Shown here: piece by piece, positions 8,665 to 17,560 of the stretch
Layout: the number at the start of each line of letters is the position of its first letter
Position numbering within the stretch: position 1 is the first letter of the stretch
Source: JAFGPJ01 sp964439135
GTDB taxonomy: Bacteria > Planctomycetota > Phycisphaerae > Sedimentisphaerales > Anaerobacaceae
Reading direction: 5' to 3'
Assembly (NCBI GenBank): GCA_964439135.1
Contig: CAYTNN010000010.1
Coordinates: 1-39,274 of the forward strand
Length of the DNA stretch: 39,274 bases
Notes under the pieces: model-generated
Told to the model about the DNA's origin: nothing
Database searches by the model: none
What the model saw: the letters and a program-made list of their open reading frames with translations, nothing else
Program-made: the position numbers and the translations under genes

Positions 8665-9687
8665 ATGACGACTCGCAGCAAACAATTAGCCAAATTCCTT
8701 ATCAGAATCCTGATTACAACGGGGCTGCTCGTATGGGTTTTCAGCCAGATAGATATTGGGCAATTCGGGCAGGCTGTCAAAACGGCAAGGTGGCAGTTGC
8801 TGATAGCTGTTTGGGTGCTGACCGTATTTTTTTTCTGGATTCGCTCTATAAAGATGCAGCTTATTTTGAAAAAGCAGGATTGTAAAGTCGGTATCGCCAC
8901 AATATTCAGCGCAAGTGCGGTCACCTCGCTTTACAGCATGATTCTACCCGGACTGCTGAGTACGGGAGCAAAGTGGTACATTCTCACAAAAGATTCCGGA
9001 AAGGGAAGCAATGTTCTAAGCAGTATGGTATACAATCAACTGGTAACAATGTTCATCATGATAGTATTCGGGCTTGCCGCGTTAATGATTACAAATCCCG
9101 TACTACTCTTGAAGACAGATGTACAAAATCGTTGGATAATGCCTTTGATTTGCGGAATTTTACTGGCAGGTATAATACTTATTTCTTTGCTCCTGTTAAG
9201 CAGTCGAACCGGCGGCAAAATCATCGACGGTTTCGGATTTTTGCTAAGGCCCTTCCCTGTAAAAATACGCCAAAAAGGCCGGGAGATACTCGACCAGATC
9301 ATAACTTTTCAAGCTGCCGGAGCCGGATTTCACCTGAAGATTGCTTCGATTACAACCATCGATACCCTCATAGGCGGCGTTATCGTTTATATCCTGTCTG
9401 CCCGAGCCGCAAATGTCGCCGCCCCTGCAGGCGTATTGGTGTGGATATGCGCAGCTATATGCGTCCTGGGGAGAGTGCCTATATCGGTGGCCAATCTTGG
9501 TGTCAGAGAGGTCACGCTGATAGGACTTTTAGGCATCTATGGCGTTGAGAAATCGCAGGCGCTTTTAATGTCGATGATATTATTCTCCACATTAGTCTTC
9601 ATGGCCATTATCGGGGCAATGTACCAGATATCCTGGGCTGCAAGTTCAAAAAAATCGGTTCCGTCGCAAGGTAAATCAGTCCAATGA
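8665..9687 (+). CDS. Flippase-like integral membrane protein (LPG_synthase_TM / AglD-like family)
   Basis: A 340-residue protein with about eight membrane helices. The family pattern is visible in the N-terminal helix followed by VFSQIDIGQFGQAVKTARW, then SLYSMILPGLLSTGAKWYIL, and later GRVPISVANLGVREVTLIGLLG. The NLGVRE segment is the most characteristic motif of the lysylphosphatidylglycerol-synthase transmembrane region. Stand-alone members are frequent in glycan operons and are thought to move or shelter lipid-linked intermediates, although the biochemical role is poorly established. No C-terminal aminoacyl-transferase domain is present. The 3' end overlaps the next gene as ATGA. Confidence 0.85.
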   Translation: MTTRSKQLAKFLIRILITTGLLVWVFSQIDIGQFGQAVKTARWQLLIAVWVLTVFFFWIRSIKMQLILKKQDCKVGIATIFSASAVTSLYSMILPGLLSTGAKWYILTKDSGKGSNVLSSMVYNQLVTMFIMIVFGLAALMITNPVLLLKTDVQNRWIMPLICGILLAGIILISLLLLSSRTGGKIIDGFGFLLRPFPVKIRQKGREILDQIITFQAAGAGFHLKIASITTIDTLIGGVIVYILSARAANVAAPAGVLVWICAAICVLGRVPISVANLGVREVTLIGLLGIYGVEKSQALLMSMILFSTLVFMAIIGAMYQISWAASSKKSVPSQGKSVQ

Positions 9688-10556
9688 AAATGAAACAATG
9701 TCCTATTTGTAACGGATCGGGCGACGAAGAACGCCTGGTTGGAAAATACGGTCTGTTAAAGTGTCGTGTTTGCAGCTTTGTTTACGCTAATGTGACAGAC
9801 GAAGAGATCGAACAGGTAAACTTCAACTTCGGCGATCTTGTAAAATCCCATTACCGTGAAGTTCAAAGCAGCATTGATGTTCTGTGGTTTGACCGTATAA
9901 GCAGGAGCTTTACACGAGGTAAAGAAGGGCTTAAGGTCCTGGATATAGGCTGTGGCAACGGCGTGCTTTTACGGCAATTCCAAAAAAGGGGCTGCGTTTG
10001 TTTTGGCAGTGATCCTTCGCCGTGGGTGCTTGAGTACGCAGAGCAATATGGATATAAACTTATTCCGCGCATTGAGGAGGCAGGCATTGCTCCGAACTTT
10101 TTCGACATCATTACGGCCACATCGACTTTGGAGCATGTAGCCAGACCTTTAGAGCACTTAAAGCATATAATGGCGGCCGTCAAGCATGGTGGTGTAGTAT
10201 ATTTAACCGTTCCCAACTACGGTTCGTTGCCCATCCGCCTCCACCTTGTGCAGGGTAGGCTGGTCAATCCGCCCGGACATTGCAATTACTTCACCGCTAA
10301 GACTTTGAGAAATCTGTTCATGCAAAAAGGACTTAAAGAGGAAATCGCTAAAGTGGGAGTTCGCAGCTACGGCATTCCCGAAATTCATGCTGTTTACGGG
10401 TGGTTTTCAAAAAGAATTCCCGCAACTGCACACACCAGCCAAAGTCATAAATCCAAACGAACCTTCTTAAAAAAGGCCCTGATAAATATCTACTATTGGT
10501 CTGGTATGCCTTTTGGTTTGGGGGATAAGCTGGAAGCCTGGACCGTAAAAAAATAG
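9684..10556 (+). CDS. SAM methyltransferase with N-terminal zinc-ribbon, last gene of glycan operon
   Basis: The 290-residue protein begins with CPIC (C6, C9) and CRVC (C27, C30), a probable zinc knuckle, and continues with a class I core: VLDIGCGNG (85-93), SDPSPW, and ATSTLEHVARP with GGVVYLTVPNYGS. It overlaps the flippase-like gene by 4 bases and closes the operon. Only 20 bases separate it from the convergent SHMT-family gene, with no clear terminator between them. The substrate is presumably a glycan or lipid-linked sugar. Confidence 0.85.
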   Translation: MKMKQCPICNGSGDEERLVGKYGLLKCRVCSFVYANVTDEEIEQVNFNFGDLVKSHYREVQSSIDVLWFDRISRSFTRGKEGLKVLDIGCGNGVLLRQFQKRGCVCFGSDPSPWVLEYAEQYGYKLIPRIEEAGIAPNFFDIITATSTLEHVARPLEHLKHIMAAVKHGGVVYLTVPNYGSLPIRLHLVQGRLVNPPGHCNYFTAKTLRNLFMQKGLKEEIAKVGVRSYGIPEIHAVYGWFSKRIPATAHTSQSHKSKRTFLKKALINIYYWSGMPFGLGDKLEAWTVKK

Positions 10557-10576
10557 TGCTTTGCCGCCTCCGGCGT

Positions 10577-11929
10577 CTAACGCATCGGGAACTTGCGGCA
10601 CAATTGCATGACTTTGTTTCTGATTTCGCTGCTGAGGGATTCATTGATCCGGTATTCACTATTTGTTACTACCCTTACCCCCTTCAATACGGCATCTATC
10701 AACTCAGATATGCGGTGCATCTCCGCTGCACCCATTCTGTTTTTCGTGACAATCGGGGTGCCCAATCTGACGCCGCTGGCGACCGCCATGCTTTTCGTGT
10801 CGTAAGGCAGCCTGTTCATATTGACGATGATGCCGCAGTCTTCGAGACATTTCTGTGCGATGACACCCGTCATACCTTCTCGAAAATTCGCCACATTGAC
10901 CAGCACCATATGGTTGTCCGTTCCGCCGGTGAGCACGTCATACCCCAGTTTCATGAGATCATCTGAAAGTCTCCTGGCGTTTTCTACGATCTTGAATTGT
11001 CTGGCTCGATACTCGTCGGATAGTGTCTCCTTGAAGAACACCGCTTTTGCCGCCACGTTATTCAGATAAGGCGTGCCCTGAACTCCCGGGAATGTCGTTT
11101 TCTGGATATGCTCCCACAGGGGCTTTTCTTTTCCCGAGACGCTGATTGTTTTGTCGTAGTCTTTGCCCATCAATATCAGGCCGCCTCGTGGACCGCCGGG
11201 TTTGTACGTGCTTGTCGTGGTGAAATGTGCCTCGTCAACCGGCGACGGATGCACGCCGGCAATAACCAGTCCGGAGATGTGCGAAATGTCTGCCAGAAGA
11301 TATGCACCGACTTCATCGGCTATCCGGCGGAATTCTTGGAAATCGATCACTCGCGAATACGCGGTGGCCCCGCAGATGATCAGCTTCGGCCTGAACGCAA
11401 TTGCCTGGTCCCGGATGGCATGGTAGTCGAGGACAAGGGTCTCTCGATTGACGTAATAGTTCTCAACATCAAAGAATTTGCCGCTGAACGAGACTCGTGC
11501 TCCGTGCGAGATATGCCCTCCCTGGTCGAGGCCGAGACTGAGAATTCTGTCGCCTTTTTCCAGCAGAGCCGTCAGGACAATCTGGTTGGCGGCGGTGCCG
11601 GAATGCGGCTGCACGTTTGCGTATTGTGCTCCGAATGTCTCTTTAGCCCTGTCCGCGGCCAGTCTCTCTACGTCGTCAACAAACTCGCAGCCCCCATGGA
11701 ACCGGGCGCCGGGGAAACCCTCGGTCGTCTTGTTCTGAACAACCGAACCGAGAGCCGCCAGAACCGCCCTGGAGCACTGATTCTCCGCGGCAATAAGCTG
11801 CAGGCTGTTTTGAAGCCTTTCGTATTCCCTGGTTATCAGATCATAGATTTGTTCATCTTGCTCTTTAAGAGCGCCAAGTATACTTTCGTGATACTCCTGC
11901 GAAGATATTTTCTCCAGCATATCCAACAC
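10577..11929 (-). CDS. Serine hydroxymethyltransferase-family PLP enzyme, divergent active site
   Basis: A 450-residue fold-type I PLP protein clearly homologous to GlyA: NKTTEGFPGARFHGGCEFVD (66-85), NVQPHSGTAANQ, ADISHISGLVIAG (213-225) and the substrate-carboxylate region SGVRLGTP (R388). Several folate and catalytic positions differ. The usual TTTTHKTLRGPRGG reads TTTSTYKPGGPRGG, placing the only lysine (K243) one residue later with no histidine before it. The usual EGYPGKRYYGG reads EGFPGARFHGG, and the tyrosine two residues before that glutamate is threonine. It may be a paralog acting on another beta-hydroxy amino acid, so I do not assign glyA. Start GTG 11929 has AGGA 7 bases upstream; ATG 11920 does not. 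It also carries a C-terminal extension after residue 415. Confidence 0.8.
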   Translation of the reverse strand: MLDMLEKISSQEYHESILGALKEQDEQIYDLITREYERLQNSLQLIAAENQCSRAVLAALGSVVQNKTTEGFPGARFHGGCEFVDDVERLAADRAKETFGAQYANVQPHSGTAANQIVLTALLEKGDRILSLGLDQGGHISHGARVSFSGKFFDVENYYVNRETLVLDYHAIRDQAIAFRPKLIICGATAYSRVIDFQEFRRIADEVGAYLLADISHISGLVIAGVHPSPVDEAHFTTTSTYKPGGPRGGLILMGKDYDKTISVSGKEKPLWEHIQKTTFPGVQGTPYLNNVAAKAVFFKETLSDEYRARQFKIVENARRLSDDLMKLGYDVLTGGTDNHMVLVNVANFREGMTGVIAQKCLEDCGIIVNMNRLPYDTKSMAVASGVRLGTPIVTKNRMGAAEMHRISELIDAVLKGVRVVTNSEYRINESLSSEIRNKVMQLCRKFPMR

Positions 11930-11992
11930 TTTCGAATCCTTTAACCGGTCGGAATAAAATCATTCCGTGTCCCTGCTTATAATCCTCAACAC

Positions 11993-14134
11993 TCAGCTGA
12001 AAAAACTCCTTACAATATCGTTAAACGTGACATAAAGAATAAGTGTCCCTATCACCGCCCAGCCTGCATAGGCGACAATCGCCTGCACGCGCTCACTCAA
12101 GGCCGAGCCCTTGATCTTCTCGGCCAGCAAAAGCACAACCAGACCTCCATCGAGAGGCGGCAGCGGCAGGAAGTTGAACACTGCGATTGCTGCGCTGATC
12201 AAGCCGAGAAAATAAACGTAGTAAACGAATGGCCGTTCGGCAACAATGCGATAGCTGAGCGTCATAATGCCGACAGGCCCCATGAGATCCTTCGGGCTGA
12301 CAAGACCCCCAATCAACCGCCTCAAGGTCACATAGGTCTGCGCAACAAACATGACGGTCTTTCTGTATCCCATCACCACGGCATCAACAGGGCCTGCCGC
12401 TTTGTAAGTTCTTTCCAAAATCTCGAAAGGAATAGATTCTGCTAAAGTTGATTTGACAGCGAAAAGACCTTCACCATTGCCGACCTCCAAAGGAATATCC
12501 CCCGCCACCTGCTCATTTAGGCGATAATTAATCGTAATGCGCTCGTCCGAATATCGTTTGATTTCCCGGATTACATCGTAAAAGTTTGACACTGCCACTC
12601 CGTCAACGGCAGTGATCGATGCTCCACGCGGAATCTCCAGCCTTGCCGGTCCATTTTCAACAGTGATAGTTTCGGCGACAACCGGATGCTCAGAATCAAA
12701 CATTATATTAAATGAAATTCCTATTCTTGCACCCTCAGAATCTTTTTTGCGCTTTGGCCTGACACTGAAGGCATACTGCTTTTCAACGCCGTTGGGGTCC
12801 ACCCGCAACACCTGTATCGGCAGATCTTTATTGTCATAATTCTTTACCGTATCCCGGAACTCATGGTGTGTGGGACATGCAACTTCACCGATATTCAGGA
12901 TAACATCCCCGCTTTTCAGGAACGGTTTCTCCTCCGGCGGCTTTTTAACGCCGATTTTTTCCAACAATCGGTTCATCTTCGTCGAAGACGGCTTTTCAAC
13001 TCCGAGATTCTCCATTCGAAACCGCGGCACCATAGAGCAGATATGCCCGTCCCCGTATGGGGCCATTTCCAGTTTAATCCTGGCCTCGACCAATGTCACT
13101 TTCTTGTCTTTGCCGGTTCGCTCAACCAAAAATGTCACATCGGGAGCGAGCGTGTTTTCCACTATTCCATCCAGCTCCCACTTGGTCTGCACCTGTTTAC
13201 CGTTAACAGATGTAATTCGGTCGCCGGGAAGCAGCCCGGTTCGTTCAAATAATACTTTGGCATCATCTTCGGCAAGCTCGGCAATCGTCAGACTCTGGCC
13301 GGACCTGATGCCAAAACCTCGGAGCGACTCTCCCGGTATCTGCTCGGCGACAAGTGTTAAATCTTCTTCGGAGCCATCCTCATGCCTGACTCTCATCTGG
13401 ACTTTTTCATCTTTGCCCGACAAAGCAGCAGCTATCGCTATATTGCCAAAATCAAGATCTTCGCTTTCGCCTTCAATCTCAATTATTTCGTCGCCGGCTT
13501 TCAGACCTGCTCGCTCTGCCGGTGAATTCGGCATCACATCACCGACTACGGCTGGCGTTAAATTTATGCCAATCAGAAAAACAATCATAAAAACGATAAC
13601 GGCACTAATAATGTTAAAAGTAACACCTGCTGCTAAAACTGCCGCCCGGGTGTGAGGCGGCTTGTTGGCATACGAGCGAGGATCGTCATTGGATTTGACC
13701 GACCCGGTATCTTCCTGACCAAGCATTTTAACAAAACCGCCGAAAGGAATGAGACCAACCCTATATTCGGTATCACTGGCCTTATACTTACCTGCGATGG
13801 TAAAACACAACGCGCCATTACCGGAATCATCGCCTTTTTTCGGCAAAATCTCCGGCAATATACGAATCCGCAAACCTTCTTCTGTTTTTTGTACTCCCAA
13901 TAATATCGGCGGCATGAAAAGTGAAAAAGCTTCGACCTTTATACCGGATAATTTGGCAACAATGAAGTGTCCGAATTCATGGACTATTACCACCGCACCA
14001 AATCCGAGCAAAACCAGCAGCGCATTGCCAAAAAACCCAATATTCCGGGCAATTAAAAGAATCACAGGGACGACAATGATGGTCATCAAAAACATCCGAA
14101 AATACTTGCCGGATAAAATTGTAGCTTTCGACAT
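11993..14134 (-). CDS. rseP: Site-2 protease RseP-like, enlarged with several PDZ repeats
   Basis: An intramembrane zinc metalloprotease of 713 residues, well above the roughly 350-450 usual for RseP. The active-site HEFGH is at 52-56 in the first conserved helix, GLIPFGGFVKM at 127-137, and the third ligand motif LPLPPLDGG at 656-664. GPVGIM (619-624) precedes the last helices. Between helices 2 and 3 the periplasmic part is expanded to about four PDZ-like units (near 200-262, 290-350, 400-460 and 490-545), two with the GDxI pattern (GDEIIEI, GDRITSV, GDVILNI). The family cleaves anti-sigma factors or signal-peptide remnants. GGAGGTG lies 6 bases before the ATG. It sits 35 bases downstream of dxr, a common pairing in bacteria. 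Confidence 0.92.
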   Translation of the reverse strand: MSKATILSGKYFRMFLMTIIVVPVILLIARNIGFFGNALLVLLGFGAVVIVHEFGHFIVAKLSGIKVEAFSLFMPPILLGVQKTEEGLRIRILPEILPKKGDDSGNGALCFTIAGKYKASDTEYRVGLIPFGGFVKMLGQEDTGSVKSNDDPRSYANKPPHTRAAVLAAGVTFNIISAVIVFMIVFLIGINLTPAVVGDVMPNSPAERAGLKAGDEIIEIEGESEDLDFGNIAIAAALSGKDEKVQMRVRHEDGSEEDLTLVAEQIPGESLRGFGIRSGQSLTIAELAEDDAKVLFERTGLLPGDRITSVNGKQVQTKWELDGIVENTLAPDVTFLVERTGKDKKVTLVEARIKLEMAPYGDGHICSMVPRFRMENLGVEKPSSTKMNRLLEKIGVKKPPEEKPFLKSGDVILNIGEVACPTHHEFRDTVKNYDNKDLPIQVLRVDPNGVEKQYAFSVRPKRKKDSEGARIGISFNIMFDSEHPVVAETITVENGPARLEIPRGASITAVDGVAVSNFYDVIREIKRYSDERITINYRLNEQVAGDIPLEVGNGEGLFAVKSTLAESIPFEILERTYKAAGPVDAVVMGYRKTVMFVAQTYVTLRRLIGGLVSPKDLMGPVGIMTLSYRIVAERPFVYYVYFLGLISAAIAVFNFLPLPPLDGGLVVLLLAEKIKGSALSERVQAIVAYAGWAVIGTLILYVTFNDIVRSFFS

Positions 14135-14169
14135 TAAAACACCTCCAAAATCAACGGACCGACCAGAAC

Positions 14170-15327
14170 TTACACGCTATACGCCAATTCCGCAACCTCT
14201 CTTCTGGCCCAGGCATCCGCCTCAAGGACCTCTTCGAGAGAAACCGTTGTTTTAACATTATGCCTATTCAGGCAATTTTCGATAATTTCGATTATATTAA
14301 CAAATTTGATTCTCCCCGCCAAGAACTCTTCGACAGCAGCCTCATTTGCGGCGTTAAAAACAACCGGAGCCGTACCACCTGTTCGCGCAACCTCATAACC
14401 TAACGACAGGGCACGAAACGTCTCCAGATTGGGTTTTTCAAACGTCAGTGTACCAATTTCCTCAAGGCGAAGTGCCCTGGCAATCCCGGCAACACGCGCC
14501 GGATACGTCAGGGCATATTGAATAGGAAGACACATATCAGGCTGGCCGAGCTGTGCTATCATCGAGCCGTCTACAAATTCAACAATTGAGTGAACTATCG
14601 ACTCAGGATGAATTAAAACTTCAATTTTTTCCACAGGTATATCAAAAAGCCAGCGGGCCTCGATAATCTCAAACGCCTTATTCATCATGGTCGCCGAGTC
14701 AATGGTGATTTTCGGGCCCATATCCCAGACAGGATGTGCAAGAGCCTGCTCTAAAGTTACATTTCGGATATCATCGGCGCTTGCCTGCCTGAAAGGTCCG
14801 CCCGAAGCTGTCAGGATGATTTTATTGACTTCTTCTTTACTACCTGACTGCATAGCCTGGAAAATCGCCGAGTGTTCGCTGTCCACCGGCAAAATAACAC
14901 CGCCATTTTTCTTAATTTCCTTCTTGAGCAGCTCTCCGGCAATAACAAGGGGTTCTTTATTGGCGATTGCAAGCCTCTTGCCTTTTCGCCCGGCGGCAAA
15001 AACCGCAGGCAAACCCGCCGCACCGACAACTGCGGTAAGGACGACATCAACATCCTGAAGCTCGGCGATCTTTATTAAACCATCCGGCCCGGCCAGTATC
15101 TCAATATCCAAATCGCCGATAAATCCGCGAAGCTGCTCTTCATAGTCAGAGTTTGTAATAGCAACAAATCCGGGCTTATAACGCCTGGCCTGTTCAGCCA
15201 GAAGCTCCACGCTGCTGTGAGCGCTCAAGGCAACTACTTCGTACTGAGGCCCGAGCGAATCTATTACCCGCAGCGCGTTCTTGCCGATCGACCCGGTCGA
15301 ACCCAAAATAGCAATTCGTTTCGTCAC
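14170..15327 (-). CDS. dxr: 1-deoxy-D-xylulose 5-phosphate reductoisomerase
   Basis: The 385-residue enzyme converts DXP to 2-C-methyl-D-erythritol 4-phosphate, the first committed step of the MEP isoprenoid pathway, using NADPH and a divalent metal. Visible signatures are the NADPH loop GSTGSIG (9-15), NKEPLV (123-128), the metal ligands in DSEHSAIFQ (149-157), and the flexible-loop region ASGGPFR (174-180), with HPVWDMG and KITIDSATMMNKAFE following. Length is normal. The start is GTG at 15327. It is the first gene of a dxr-rseP unit with its own likely promoter just upstream. Confidence 0.97.
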   Translation of the reverse strand: MTKRIAILGSTGSIGKNALRVIDSLGPQYEVVALSAHSSVELLAEQARRYKPGFVAITNSDYEEQLRGFIGDLDIEILAGPDGLIKIAELQDVDVVLTAVVGAAGLPAVFAAGRKGKRLAIANKEPLVIAGELLKKEIKKNGGVILPVDSEHSAIFQAMQSGSKEEVNKIILTASGGPFRQASADDIRNVTLEQALAHPVWDMGPKITIDSATMMNKAFEIIEARWLFDIPVEKIEVLIHPESIVHSIVEFVDGSMIAQLGQPDMCLPIQYALTYPARVAGIARALRLEEIGTLTFEKPNLETFRALSLGYEVARTGGTAPVVFNAANEAAVEEFLAGRIKFVNIIEIIENCLNRHNVKTTVSLEEVLEADAWARREVAELAYSV

Positions 15328-15386
15328 AAATAAAATTTCCCGTAATTCAACGGTGTCTTAAATCCAATTATAGAGGTTTTATGGTA

Positions 15387-15414
15387 AGTATACCGAATTT
15401 GATACAGAAGGCAA
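15387..15414 (-). promoter_or_regulatory. Promoter of dxr-rseP
   Basis: On the minus strand TTGCCT (15409-15414) and TATACT (15387-15392) are 16 bases apart, giving a start near 15380 and a leader of about 50 bases before the dxr GTG. A second TATAAT (15367-15372) lies downstream without a matching -35. No terminator was recognised between hisG and this site. Confidence 0.5.
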
Positions 15415-15443
15415 GAAAACAGTAGCTTGTATCGTGGTAATTA

Positions 15444-16319
15444 CTAATGAATAACCTTATTGAGAGGATATGTGATTATGCCGGAAGCCCCCGCTCTTTT
15501 GAGTGCCGGGACCAGGGAACGCTCGATTTGGTCCTCGATAATTACCTCAATTGCTATATAATCCGGATCAGCCAGAGCCGAAACAGTCGGACTTTTCTCG
15601 GCCGGCAGTATCTGCAGGATGGTTTCCAAAGCTTCCTTTTTGATGTTCATCTTCAAGCCGACTTTACTGCGGGCTTCGATTGCCGCGTTGAGCAGGATTG
15701 AGATGTTATCTATTTTCTCTCGCTTGAATTTATCGTCCAAAGCCTTCTTATTCGCTATAAACCTTGTCGTAGAGCTTATCACGGTGTCTATAATACGCAG
15801 GTTATTCGCCCGCAGAGAAGAACCGGTCTCGGTAAGTTCCACGATTGCATCCACCAGCCGCGCTTTAACCTCAGTGGCGCCCCAACTGAATTCGACCTTT
15901 ACGTCGATGTTTCTGTCTTCAAAATATTTTTTCGTTACGTTCTCAAGCTCGGTAGCGATTATCCCGCCGGCCAAATCCTTCATACTCTTGACATTCGATT
16001 CATCAGGCACTGCCAAGACCCATCTGGCCGGGTTGCTCGTGGCTTTGCTGTATGCAAGTTCACATATCTCGACCACATCTGAACCGTTTTCCATTATCCA
16101 GTCATAACCGGTAATACCGGCATCAATAACGCCATCTTCGACATATCTGCTCATTTCCTGCGCCCGAAGCATTATAAGCTGGATTTGCCCATCATCTATG
16201 CGAGGCAGGTAGCTTCTCTTGGAATCAAGGATATGGAATCCAGCTTTATCAAAAAGTTCGATCGTTGCATTTTGCAGACTGCCTGCCGGTATGCCCAATT
16301 TTAGTATCTTTTCAGTCAT
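15444..16319 (-). CDS. hisG: ATP phosphoribosyltransferase, long form
   Basis: The first enzyme of histidine synthesis joins ATP and PRPP. At 291 residues it is the long form, which carries a C-terminal ACT-like regulatory domain and needs no HisZ. Signatures include LKLGIPAGSLQNAT at the N-terminus, ITGYDWIMENG, and the PRPP-binding segment VELTETGSSLRANNL. The C-terminal part (about 215-291: KKEALETILQILP, EVIIEDQIERSLVPALKRAGASGIITYPLNK) is the histidine-feedback domain. No other his genes lie in the window; it stands at the end of the nusA-infB-rbfA unit. Confidence 0.96.
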   Translation of the reverse strand: MTEKILKLGIPAGSLQNATIELFDKAGFHILDSKRSYLPRIDDGQIQLIMLRAQEMSRYVEDGVIDAGITGYDWIMENGSDVVEICELAYSKATSNPARWVLAVPDESNVKSMKDLAGGIIATELENVTKKYFEDRNIDVKVEFSWGATEVKARLVDAIVELTETGSSLRANNLRIIDTVISSTTRFIANKKALDDKFKREKIDNISILLNAAIEARSKVGLKMNIKKEALETILQILPAEKSPTVSALADPDYIAIEVIIEDQIERSLVPALKRAGASGIITYPLNKVIH

Positions 16320-16351
16320 AATTTTATGCGCTATGCTTCGGAGTTTACGTT

Positions 16352-17077
16352 TCAGGCTTTTTTCCTTCTGGTTGTTTTCTTCTTCGCTTTTGTCTTTGTT
16401 TTTGTCTTGCTCTTAGTTTTTGTTTTGCTTGTCTTTTTACGTGTCGTTTTTGCTTTAGTTTCCTTTTTCGCCTTGGCTGATTCGCTCTCGTGCCTTAAGA
16501 GTGTATAAAATTCGTATCCGTTTTTGGCTGAAATCTGCTTGGCCAAAAATCCTCCTATTTGCTGCTCATCAGCATCCGGATTAACCAGCTCGTTGGTTCT
16601 GAGATATTTTATCATCTTTTCCGTAAGCGGTATGGCGTGCCCACCCAGGGATGTGAGCAAACAATAATCTACGACGAAACGGCTAATCCCATCAATTTTC
16701 TCAAGAGCCTGCTTGGCCGGACGCTTGCCGATCTTTTTCAATGCCTCTAAGCTGACTTTGTGATATTCGTTGAATATGCCATTCAAAATTCTGGTGATTG
16801 TCGAAGCTATATCCATTGTTACATGGTTGTCCTTGCCCAGAACTTCAACAATCTCTTCCGATCGGGAAACACGCAAATCATTCCAATCGACGAAATAGTC
16901 GGCGAATTTCCTGATAACAGAATCTGTCATCCTTTCGCTCATCTCAGCGCTTATGACAGCATGGATAATCGAGTCTATTATTGTCTCATGGCTGACCTTT
17001 TGCACCTTCGGAGATTTACGACTCAAAGAGCGATATAGCTTTTGTATTTTTTTGGAATAATCTTTACTGTTCTTCAT
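16352..17077 (-). CDS. Degenerate endonuclease III-like (HhH) protein with lysine-rich tail
   Basis: A 241-residue protein I cannot assign firmly. Residues 28-195 look all-helical and follow the order of HhH-GPD DNA glycosylases, with IIDSIIHAVISAEM at the start and a helix-hairpin-helix-like EKIDGISRFVVDYCLLTSLGG (landmarks IDGIS and GGHAIPLTE) at 126-153. Where endonuclease III has the catalytic lysine (GVGRKTA) this has GISRFVV, and where it has the aspartate (VDTHV) this has PLTEKM. No FeS cysteine loop is visible. Residues 200-241 are nearly all K, T, S, R and A, like histone-H1-type DNA-binding tails. It is more likely a nucleic-acid-binding protein than a glycosylase. It lies 62 bases after rbfA and 32 before hisG, so is probably cotranscribed. 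Confidence 0.55.
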   Translation of the reverse strand: MKNSKDYSKKIQKLYRSLSRKSPKVQKVSHETIIDSIIHAVISAEMSERMTDSVIRKFADYFVDWNDLRVSRSEEIVEVLGKDNHVTMDIASTITRILNGIFNEYHKVSLEALKKIGKRPAKQALEKIDGISRFVVDYCLLTSLGGHAIPLTEKMIKYLRTNELVNPDADEQQIGGFLAKQISAKNGYEFYTLLRHESESAKAKKETKAKTTRKKTSKTKTKSKTKTKTKAKKKTTRRKKA

Positions 17078-17139
17078 ACCAACCTCTGCCGGAATGATTA
17101 TGTTAATATCTATTTGCTTAAATGCGTATACGCACTGAC

Positions 17140-17535
17140 TTATTCACTCATCAACTCATCTTCTGAGTCCGAATCCTTATCCTTAAACTCTTTAGCAGCC
17201 TGGTCGATCAGATTCAAAATTTCCAGTGTTTTTTTGAATTTCTCATCTTTGTAAAAATGCAAAACAGGGCAGAATTTGCTCTGTACTTGACTTGCTAAAA
17301 TAGATTGTATCCGGCTTTTTGCATGTGTTATTGCTGCAAAAGCCTTATTCTGACCCGCTTCGTCACTGCCAAAAACGCTGATATATACGTTGGCATTGCG
17401 TAAATCGGTTGTCATATCAACCCTCGTTACGCTCACGAATCCACTAATACGCGGGTCATTAAGATGGTGGGCAATAGCATCGCTGACTGCCTCTTTTACA
17501 ATGCGAGCCACTTTTTCCTGCCTTCGAGTTGCCAT
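17140..17535 (-). CDS. rbfA: Ribosome-binding factor A
   Basis: RbfA binds the 30S subunit and helps mature the 5' end of 16S rRNA. The 131-residue protein has the normal length and the family signatures: RRQEKVARIVKEAVSDAIAHHLNDPRISGFVSVTRVD as N-terminal region (landmarks LNDPRI and VSVTRVD), then NANVYISVFG, and LHFYKDEKF near the C-terminus with an acidic tail. It follows infB in the usual order, separated by a 99-base gap that holds a nested inverted repeat. Confidence 0.95.
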   Translation of the reverse strand: MATRRQEKVARIVKEAVSDAIAHHLNDPRISGFVSVTRVDMTTDLRNANVYISVFGSDEAGQNKAFAAITHAKSRIQSILASQVQSKFCPVLHFYKDEKFKKTLEILNLIDQAAKEFKDKDSDSEDELMSE

Positions 17536-17560
17536 CCGAACACTTACTGTTTATTATCAG

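Noticed and set aside
11108..11944. 278-codon plus-strand open frame opposite the SHMT-family gene
   Set aside because: It is antisense to a well-conserved gene with clear family motifs; its own sequence has no recognisable features and no ribosome site.
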